A DNA stretch of 20,695 nt from Pelargonium nanum (taxonomy: Eukaryota; Streptophyta; Magnoliopsida; Geraniales; Geraniaceae): contig JAYMTF010001904.1 in NCBI GenBank assembly GCA_036897485.1, forward strand, positions 1-20,695. Direction: 5' to 3'. Under the pieces are notes generated by a model. The model ran no database searches. It worked only from the letters and a program-made list of their open reading frames with translations, and was not told the DNA's origin. The translations under genes and the position numbers were made by a program. Shown one piece after another: positions 9,701 to 19,500 of this stretch. The first letter of the stretch is position 1. Each line of letters starts with the position of its first letter.

Positions 9701-11312
9701 CGGAGGGCACTTTATTGTTCGAGTCGCTTTTAGATTTTGTCTACAAATATTTATTTATTTCGTTTCTTGATTTTGTAAATATTTTGAAAAACATTTAATG
9801 CGAGTCTGTGTGAGGTTGTGTGGTTTGTTTATTTATTTATTACTCCGTACTATTCTTTCCCGCCACCGAGTCGGCAAAGCCTACAAACAATAAAACAAAA
9901 ACAAAATAATTGGGGTATTATAGCTTTATATGGTGAGGAATCGGCAAAAATATCTAAAATTAACGTATGGAATTGAGTTGAATCGAATCAAATAGTTCGA
10001 TCGATTTTCTTATAACGGATAGATCATGGGTCAATCACTCAATCACAATATTTTGATATTGCTTTTGTTTATAATTTAATACATACATATTTGTATTTAA
10101 TTTGTTGATAAAATAAACCGTTTTTATATATTTTTAATATATACTACGTGTGGAGTTATTGTTATAAAAGATCCTTTAACTAATGTGTATGTCACGACGA
10201 TTGTTCTTCCATCTATCTTAAAAGTTATTGATGTACTTATCTCTTCCGGTCAATGCAGCACACTAGATTATTGTTATCGTCGTCTTGTCTACGTGTTAAG
10301 GAAGTTGATGTTGAAGTTGTTCTAAGTGTTGAAGTCCAATATCAATGGTTAATGGGATCGGCGTGGATGGCTGTCGCGACAACCTACATTGTTTTTGCGA
10401 CAGAGGTGGCTGGCGGGATCCCTTGGCTTATTGGTGGACATGGATTTTGGTGGGTTTCACCTTTGGTTTGCTAACACTTTTGACTTGGTTGGTGAACATT
10501 TTATGGGGCGTCGACGGACTTGGCGTACAACAAGTAATGTTCGGGCGTCGTTAGCGATCTTGGGCGCGATCGTTGGCATTGGGCGCGGATAATGGAGTTG
10601 GGCTCCGACGGTGATCTCAGAGGCAACCATTGATGTCGGGTGTACGACAAAGACCCTAGAATTTTTTACCACGCAGGGTAGCGTATAGGGCTTCGAGACT
10701 TATTAAACATCATAGAGACGCTCTGAATAGACTGTTAACTTTAAGAATGGCTTGGGGGCTACCCGGGGGTAGCAAACATGTTTAAGAGGGTTTTTGACAC
10801 TTTTCGAGGTGTTGAACACTTTGTTGAAGTGAAGAAACGGGCTAAATGTGGATGGGGACACACCGATGTTGTGACAACCTATACCAATAAGCCTCTTGAA
10901 TTCCGATGCCGACATGAAAAAAAAGGTGGATGTTAGCTCGCTGTCGCGATAGCTCTTGTACAATGGTCGTTAGTTTCGCGCGTTAGATTGAAAAACCAAG
11001 AGTGGTTGCTATCTCATTGTCGCGGCAACCCGATACCAACCACAACAATTACATTCACATTGGTTTTTATTGCAACAGATTTGCAATAAAAATATGTCGC
11101 AAATTACATTCACATTTTCCATTGCAAATTTTAAATTTTTGCCATAAAAAATTAAAATTTAAAACTTGACACTATTAGTAACAATGCAAATTATTGAAAG
11201 AACTTAAAGTTGATTGCAACAATTTTTTCCATTTCCATATGTACTTATGTGTAAAATGTGAAAAGTTTGATGTAATTATTTACACTTTCCTCTAACCATT
11301 AACAAATGAGTT
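9701..11312. other. intergenic region with an unidentified GC-richer repeat-like stretch
   Basis: Positions 9701-10240 are AT-rich spacer without recognisable genes. About 10250-11060 is GC-richer and contains overlapping open frames in several phases, none with recognisable protein similarity. The motif TGTCGCG followed by (A/G)(C/T)A(A/G)C recurs at 10372, 10942 and 11018. Positions 11064-11092 form a perfect 12-bp hairpin. This may be a decayed DNA transposon, but no terminal repeats were found. Confidence 0.4.
11064..11092. repeat. perfect 12-bp inverted repeat (hairpin)
   Basis: TTTTTATTGCAA (11064-11075) and TTGCAATAAAAA (11081-11092) pair completely around the 5-nt loop CAGAT. TTACATTCACATT occurs on both sides (about 11049 and 11104), so the hairpin lies inside a short direct duplication. 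It may be part of a subterminal repeat of a DNA transposon. Confidence 0.6.
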
Positions 11313-11325
11313 ATTGAACTCCCAA

Positions 11326-11477
11326 GCCCCCTAGGGGTGGCGCAATGGTCAAGACATACATCTCCATGTGGGAGGTCGTGGGTTGAAATCTCATTGCGTC
11401 GGGTGGGGTGGGGATTTGGGTTAAAAGGAGAGAGCTACCCCTGTTGTGTAACTCAACTTTAAAAATAAAAATAAAAA
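11326..11477 (+). mobile_element. tRNA-derived SINE with 13-bp target-site duplications
   Basis: ATTGAACTCCCAA occurs at 11313-11325 and 11478-11490, flanking a 152-bp insert. The insert has a pol III box A, TGGCGCAATGG (11338-11348), and a box B-like GGTTGAAATCTC (11381-11392), 32 nt apart. It ends in an A-rich tail, TTTAAAAATAAAAATAAAAA. These are the hallmarks of a SINE mobilised by LINE enzymes. The undamaged 13-bp duplications suggest a fairly recent insertion. Confidence 0.9.
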
Positions 11478-11581
11478 ATTGAACTCCCAAACAAAGTAAC
11501 CATAATTTATAGTATGATTACATTATCATTGAAATTATAACATATTTTTATATATTTTATTGGCCAACTATTTATCAGATT

Positions 11582-11654
11582 GGGGATGTAGCTCAAATGG
11601 TAGAGCGCTCGCTTTGCATGCGAGAGGTACAGGGTTCGATCCCCTGCATCTCCA
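11582..11654 (+). tRNA. tRNA-Ala, anticodon UGC, intronless nuclear type
   Basis: The 73-nt sequence folds into a standard cloverleaf. The acceptor stem is GGGGATG with CATCTCC, including the G3-U70 pair that marks alanine tRNAs. The D-arm is GCTC/GAGC, and the anticodon stem CTCGC/GCGAG closes the loop TTTGCAT with anticodon TGC. The T-arm is CAGGG-TTCGATC-CCCTG. The discriminator base is A, and CCA is not encoded, as in plant nuclear genes. It lacks the intron of plastid trnA. Upstream are a TATA-like stretch (ATTTTTATATATTTTA, about 11543-11558) and CCAAC near 11564, typical of plant pol III tRNA promoters. Confidence 0.97.
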
Positions 11655-11713
11655 AGAAAACACAATTGTTTCTTATATTAAGAAGAAATAGTTTCTGAAT
11701 TTATACAGAACAG

Positions 11714-11727
11714 TTTTTTTTTTTTTT
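11714..11727 (+). terminator. candidate pol III terminator (T14)
   Basis: This is the first run of four or more T residues downstream of the tRNA 3' end, 60 nt away. Closer T-runs are only three long. If it is used, the precursor has an unusually long 3' trailer. Confidence 0.4.
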
Positions 11728-11819
11728 GGCGTGTAGGAAGAACAATGTAGTCATATTTGTGATACTGATGGCACAGTACATTACAAATACATACATATCT
11801 ATATTTATAAATAGCTCAA

Positions 11820-13468
11820 TCATTGTCTTAACCACACTTGATAATCCGAACCCTTATCAATGTACTTAGCCCAGCTCCCATCCAGATGCAGTTCCTTTGA
11901 AGGATTCCAATCGAAATGCCCAATCTTCATAACCAGTGTATTGTCAACGTGGGCGACGTAGCCTTCGTTGTTTGCATGCAGTATCTTCACTATGCTTCGG
12001 CAGTGTATCCCTGCCCGTCTCCGAGCTTCTATCAACTCAGTTATCACGTCACGGATGCCAAAATCGTACAAGTGATCGTAAAACACTACCGGCTGCAATG
12101 CAATACAAAACGAGCAACAATTTTAAATTACTTCTTTACAGTGAAGTTTTGTTCCCATTGATGCACAGCTAGAGATTTAAGAACTTACCGTTCCTGGATG
12201 GGTTAAGATGTATGCATATCCCTGTGTAAGCTTATCTCGTGGAAAAGGCCAGTGACCCTATAATGCACAAACAAGTTAGAATGCAATGCAATGCAACTCG
12301 TTCTTTATTTTCATTATCTGTAAAACTCATTCATCGCCCAAGTTAATGTGTCAAACCGAACAAAGCCAATTCAGTAAATATATCACAAGATCATAACCAC
12401 CAGAATGTAGAATGCTCAACCCGCACATGTTTTTAATAAGCTCAATAATCTATCCATCCCAAAATGAGTGTCATTATTTCTGTTTTGAGAAATATTAAGG
12501 AGAAGTTAGTTAGTGTGGTATATTTACTCTTGTATTCTTAGGATCATGTGTTAAAAGGATACTAATGACAGTTCATGCATAACTAACTTTCTAAAATAGA
12601 AAAGAGGACACTCACTTTGGACAAAAATTCATGTGAAACAAGACTCATTTTGGGACGAGAGAGTAACAGGTTTGTCTTCATGTTGAGTCAAACCAGAACT
12701 CTAACTAGTTATTGAATCTCTGTAGGCCAAGAAAGAAGTTCGCAACCTTCACTCCTAAGGCAGATGATGTGGTTAGTTTTTTTTTTTTTTTTGATAAGCG
12801 ATGTGGTTAGTTACTCGAGTTCAGGCTGCAATGTTCACTTACAAATCAGAAGATACTACCATTTCCTAAACTCATTCAAGACTATAAACACTGGTTTTGT
12901 GGCATTCCTGAATCTGCGTGGAGGAGAAACAAAAATGCGCTACCAGCAGCCTGAAAACATGATAGGATCTGACTGAGGATGGATAAAGCATGGCTGTGGT
13001 AACAGAATTGCTTGAGTCATTTGATACTGACAAGCTCCTTACAACCTTTATGTGCATCTTCCTGTGGTCATTAAACTCCAAGACCATCTATAACTAGGGG
13101 AGTGAGTTCATGGACAAGCAGAGGGAGATGGATAGACGTTGAAAATGGGCGAGACTGCTTGATTTATGTGCCAGTAATAGATGCAGTGGACCTCTTTTGT
13201 ATTTGAATTTACACCCAAAATCTACTCATTGACTTTCCGCCAATGTTTCGGTTGTTACTGAATAATGATGTTAGCTAAATTATCCTCTAGCAATGCATGT
13301 CGTCTGTACCCGTTAATTAAGTCATAACCAATTAACCACAGTAACAGAACCAGGAATATTACTCCAGAAAGAGCATTTGGTGTGTATGAAGCTCTCAACA
13401 ACAATAAATGTGTGCTGCCCCAATGGGCAGAGAACTATATTTCTATCATTTAAAATGTGTGTGTGCGT

Positions 13469-13500
<32 letters not shown>

Positions 13501-16500
13501 TGAACCTGAGTCGATCCAGTATCATGATTCTCTAAAAAAGTGACAGCACGAGAGGGCCACCACCCCATCACTCCTGTTGGTTTTCCCATGGGATCAATCA
13601 ACCTCCAATACTGGTTATGCAGAGCTGAATGGAGAATGCCCTGCAGAGAAATAATAAGTTAGGTTGATATACATTTTCTCAATGAGCAAAACACTTGAGG
13701 TAACGGCATGATAATTGCTGCTTCCTAGACATTCTGTCAAATCTAACAAAGTATCGCTTGGCCTAATTCTATCATTGGTTTTTAACAGGAAGACGACAGG
13801 GACACTCCATCAAACTTAGACAAATATATATATAGTATACATAAACATAATATTGAACCTCAAAACAGTAGTGAACAACCTTGGCATTAAGATGTGTTAA
13901 GAAAATAAGTACTCTTTTCTATTACAACCAGTGAAAACTACGAGGCAAACAGCTATAGATATGACATATTTCATCAGGGCAGATAAAGCATGTGAGATAC
14001 CTAAGAAAATTTAGAACAGCTTCACTCTATACATACCTTTGTTGTGACATCAAATGCTGAGGAAGTACCTCCAGTGGCATTGATCCAATTAACAATTCGT
14101 TGCCGATGAGCATCTATAGGCACATGAGCAAGTTAGATTATCATCCAAGGCAAATTGAAGCCAAAAGGCACATAAAATTTGATACTCAAAATGAAAATAA
14201 TGGGAAAAGAATACCGATGAAGCTTTTATGGATAAAGGTCTGATGTATATTAAAGTTTGTGAAAGAAAGTAAAGGGAAGCAGAACTGATAAAAGGGCATG
14301 CACTACCAGATCATTTGTTCTAGACTCCAGGTAACAGATGAAACTGAGAAAGCTAGCATTCTTTAAATATCTCCTTCCCTATAGGTGCTAATTATGGTTT
14401 GCCACTCTCAAATAAGTACAAAAATTTGTGTTTTCCAGTTACAAACAAGAATCTTCAATGTCATTGTTATGTTTAATTAGATTGCATGACTTTTCCTTCT
14501 TAAATATGAAGCATGCATAAACAAAGTTGAAGATGGAAACTTGTGTGGACATTAAAAACAAGTGGTTTCTGGAATGTTTAATTGCGCTCATTACCTGTGG
14601 CTTGATCAAAATTACATATTATGTGAAACTGAATCTGTAAGGGAAGGCGGTAAAGCTTCATTGTAGGAAAGCCGGAAAGGATTAAAACTGAATACTCTTT
14701 ATTTGATTGAGAGATCTAATTATATATTAAATTTTACATGCAGGAAGAGTCTACCTTGGTTGTAACACAAATCACCATTCTCGTATGCTAAACTGTCCCA
14801 ATATTCTCCAATGGCAAAGGCAGGATTTGAGACATCAATATATTCTTTCACATAAGTACCAGAGAAGCCTCTGCAGACAAGACAAAATGAGTCGTTAGTG
14901 CCCATCTACAAATTAGTGTACCCAGTACTTAAATGTGTAAGCTGTAAAAAGAATCCCAATTTTTCATCAGAACCAAATGGAAGTGTAGACACCAGATAGT
15001 GCAGTATGCCTAGGTTAAGCTCTCTTTTAACAACATATGAGAAATTTTAGACCGATGAAATAAATATCTAAGTTCACAGCTTATTTTTCCATTAACTTAC
15101 TTAATCCCTTTCTTGCCAATATATATAGTAACAGCTTACATCAATAATAGATGACCCCGCCAATAATTAACTTGATTACTTATAAAGATATAATGCTTTT
15201 GTATTCTAAGTTGAAGATGACAGTTTTTTTACTGTGGGAGATTGCAAGGTTTAGAATCACAGTCAATGTACACTCTCAGTAAATGTAAGATACAAAGGTC
15301 CAGATTAGATTATTGGCTCCTGTCCAGATTTCTTCGGTGAAAGTTTAGAGGGGGTGACTCCAACCAGGCAGCATTTACATTCTGATCCCTAAATCGATAT
15401 CTTCAAGTTTCTTATTTATAATTTAAAATAAAATGCACAAAGAAAAAAAAAAACAGCATAAACAAAGAATTTGGCTTGTAAAAGGTAAACGTAAATATGT
15501 CATACTTGAAACAGAAAGTGAAAACCTTTACCTAACAAAGTCAAGGCGCCACCCATCAAAACCAATCTCAGTACGAAGCCAGTTTAGCCACCCCTTTATA
15601 TCATTTCGTACAAATTCCTGAGAATGATCTACATTTGGTGCTGCATGGAATATGTCACCTACAGAAAGTTCAAAAGGCAGTTAACGAAGAGGGAAATACT
15701 CCTATATGCCCAACAGATGACCATTTTATAACCATTCTGATGTTGTATATGCCAATCATATATAAATAAAATGATCAGAGATGGAATCAAGCTCAATGAG
15801 CGATTGAAAAATCCCACAATATCTCTGTTGGGGCCAACTAGAGGAAACTTGACAAAAAGAGAAGATAGGCGAGGACAAAGATCATGAATTATTGAACTTC
15901 TTAGTTATGGTAGGGAGCACTTCATGGAAGCATTTAATTCACAGAACCTATCCACAGTCTTGGAAGTGCAAGTCATTTAACCACCCATTCCCATGTTTAC
16001 TTGGAGACTTTCCTGGTGACGTCTTTTGGTATATGAATGCATCCAAGATGTGTAGCATTTTGTGATCACCATTGTTTGTAATTCACTATTACAGTTCTAT
16101 GACATATATACAATTGATATATGAATGAATAAACTGGTAGGTTGGACTCCTTACAATTGGTCTCTCATGACCAACTGTCCCATACCTGGCTCCCATATTA
16201 TTATTTTGCTAAATAGTCTTGTTGCTCCCATAGACTTATTTTGGTGTATTGTCATATTAGCTACTTATTATATGCTTTTGTGATTGTGCCATTATATTTT
16301 GGTTCGATGAGTGTGTTGGTGGTCAGATCATTATATTTGAAGAAATATACTATCAACAGTAAGTTAAGAAAAATAATGGCCAAACATGAATTATATAATT
16401 TTCAAGTGATTACATGGATATGCCAGGACCACTTGTATTATGACATGTTTTGGGTGGTTTGATGATTAGTAAGTTAACTTTTAAGCCTATGAATTATCGA

Positions 16501-19500
16501 CAACAGAAGTATTTAAAAATGTTCATTATCAGAGATTTACATTTCGAACTAAACATGGTTGTAAGAGGACCTAGTCAACTAAAAGTTAAACACCCCTTCA
16601 CGTGCAAACTCATTATCGCTTTGCACGTGATCCTTGCATAGGTCTTCTTCTTACCCTGTGCTAGAATTCCGACATTTTTTTAATCATGGTAGCGGCAGGA
16701 CTCGAATATGTCACCTCTATAAACAAGGCTTTGATACTATGTAAGAGGAGCAGCTCAACTAAAGTTTAAGTTGGGATGGTTACTACATAAAAATTCAAAA
16801 TATTGTGTAGTCTTTCATGCAACTTTTTTTAGAGGAATGGGATGGTTACTACAATTTTTCATAAAAATGAAAATAATTAGGGTAATCAAACAATTTTTTA
16901 AACTTGGTTTTCAAAAATATATGTAGAAATAAAATAATTCTTAACTTGGTTCTCTAATTTTCATTTTGGGTGACTTTTATGTTGATATTATCTAGATTTT
17001 AGAGAGGGACGTGATGGTGACTTCAATTTATTAGAGAAATGCATCTTTCGTGGCTATTTTTGATTTTTTGTCATTTTTAGTATGATGTTTGTTAGGGGGA
17101 ACCAAAGTTTCTGAACACTCTAGGAGATTTTTCATTACAAAATAACGTTTTAAGGGCTATTTAAAATAATAAAAAAAGACATTCCAAAAGGTCCAGAAAG
17201 ATTTAACCCAACTTTATAATATATTATCCACCGGATTCTATAACAAGTCTACCAGGAGTATTAAGGTAGATGATCCTCTAAAACAAGTTATGGCTTTTGA
17301 GCATCTATAGAAATGGCATTTATGAATTCACCACATTTGTACTTTCACCAATGCAGAGTTAGAATTACCACTTGAAGGATTTCCACGTCCTTGGAAGTTT
17401 GGATCGTCACATACAATTGCTTCAGGTCCCCAAGCAAGTTTTCCACCAAAAACGTTCCAAACACCGTTTGGACTCTGAAATTTAAAAAGTTGACCATATT
17501 AGGAAGACGAACGACAATACAAGTAATTTTGAACATAAAGATGTTTTTGTATACTCAAGTCAATAACTATTGTATGAGTTTTAACGGTTTCAGAGAAGTC
17601 TAGGCAAAAATTTGGATAAGCTTCCAGTTGAATTTTTTTTCTTCATAAGACTCTCAACAGAGGTGAAGATTTTAATTGAAAATAGAGACCATTCTTTTCA
17701 AATATATTAGAGTATCAATGCTATTGGAATTGTACCATTCTGAGAGTGATGTTATCGTCCTATCCTTTTCAATTGGTGAGTAATTATCCTTTGTTTCCTA
17801 AACATCACTTGTGCATGTAGTCCATGCCAAAAGAAAACAGGGGAAACTGTCGATAAGTCCAATTTTATTTCTTAAAGGGGAAAAAGAGAGTTTAAAGCTG
17901 CTCCTAGTGGGAATAGAGAAAGTAAGGCACATATATGATGCTAAGAACTCTAATGTTATTCCAATATCTTTGAAGAAAAGAAAGATGGAAACGGAACTCT
18001 AAATTCAGAAACTCAAGTCAACAGGTACATTTTCTTAACTATTTGGTTCAGTAACCAGAACTAGAAGAAACCTACAAGAAAATTCAGTTAAGGACCTACA
18101 TGAGCACTTAAATGTAACCTAGCTATCAAAGCAACCTGTTCCCGATCCCAGTGCACTACTACATCTAATGAATGGTGCTTGCGTAAGAAGAAACACATTC
18201 AAATTTTACCTAGGAAGTTGAAAAAAATAATATTACACGAAACAAAATACCTTACCTGTTTATGCGCACAACGATGATTTAGTACTACATCTCCCAAAAC
18301 CTATGCAGACAGATAGAACATTTCAAGTGTAAGAGAAAGAATAACCAACAGTAAGAAAAGACAACCATTTGTTTACAACATAGTTGTAAACCATGCACAT
18401 TTATTTAAAAAGATAAATCATATACGAAGACAAGAGGAAATGACATTGTCCTCATGTGGCCAGTCATGCTGAATATTTTTTTCTTATATAGGTAGAACAT
18501 TCAAATTATTGCAACTAAAAACATGGGTTTTTTCTCAAAAACTTTTTAATTATATCCTTCAAAATCTGTTTGTGAGACTTCAAAAGAAATATTCTGTTTT
18601 CCAATTCCCAACAACAAATTAGCGGCCTCTTTGTAAAATTCTTGCCTTTTGTATATTAAAGGGTGGTCCGGTGCACGAGGATTCCACCATTGTAGGGTCT
18701 GGGGAGGGTCAATTAGGTACACAACTTTATCTTCCTTTGCAGAGATGCAGGTTGCTATATTTCAACCAGTAACCTCAAGTCAAAAGGGTGCAACCTTAAT
18801 GTTGTTCTAAAAGTTACCCTCTTGTGGTTTATGTATTAATCATGCAAATTCACTAGATACGTTAAAAGGAAAGTAATAAGTGCAACAGTGGTTAACACTT
18901 CAGGCGAAACTAAGATCCTTGTTTAGAAAAGTTGACCTGAAAAACTTAACATGCAAAGCTGAATTGTTCAGAAATCAAGGTCTAATGTGGAATGCTGATC
19001 AAAACGTACCAGAATGTCATGATTATGCATTTCCTCTATACAGTGTTTAAGTTCCTCCACGGTACCGTATGCAGAGTTCAAGTTGTAAAGATCAGATGGC
19101 ATATAGCCTGCACACATTATTTGTCAATAGTGCACAAATCAGAAATAAGTTGGGCCTTCAATTAATCAAATCTAATGTTATTTGAAGTTAGAAAATGTCA
19201 ACAAAAAGAAGAGTATTGTTAAACTCTATTGACTTTCCTGATAAACTATGAAAGTTGACTGTAGAGTGTAGACTAAATCATGTGGTTTTAGAGATAGAGC
19301 AAAATTATGTGGTAATAATAATCGGTTAGATTAGTTCTTGTAACTAGTATCTTCCTGTTTTATGCCCACAATAAATGTGGGTTCACTGTACTCAGCATAT
19401 CAAGTTACTGAATACTGATTCAGCACTTTGGGTATTTGGGGTATGGATGCAGGCCTTTTATGGCCAAACCACATTATGTTCTAGTGTGTTCACTCAATAC

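Noticed and set aside
9607-9798. 63-codon plus-strand open frame starting MENEVSVEKWFG
   Set aside because: It has an ATG start, but it lies in the probable promoter, ends in AT-rich low-complexity sequence, and shows no family signal or splice continuation.
10253-10592. Three overlapping plus-strand open frames of 67-73 codons
   Set aside because: They overlap in different phases, show no recognisable motifs, and lie in the GC-richer repeat-like block, where open frames arise by composition.
11582-11654. Plastid-derived tRNA-Ala insertion
   Set aside because: Plastid trnA-UGC has a long intron; this gene is intronless and matches the plant nuclear type.
11700-11740. T14 run as another truncated retroposon
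   Set aside because: The flanks show only weak GAACA similarity, not a convincing target duplication.
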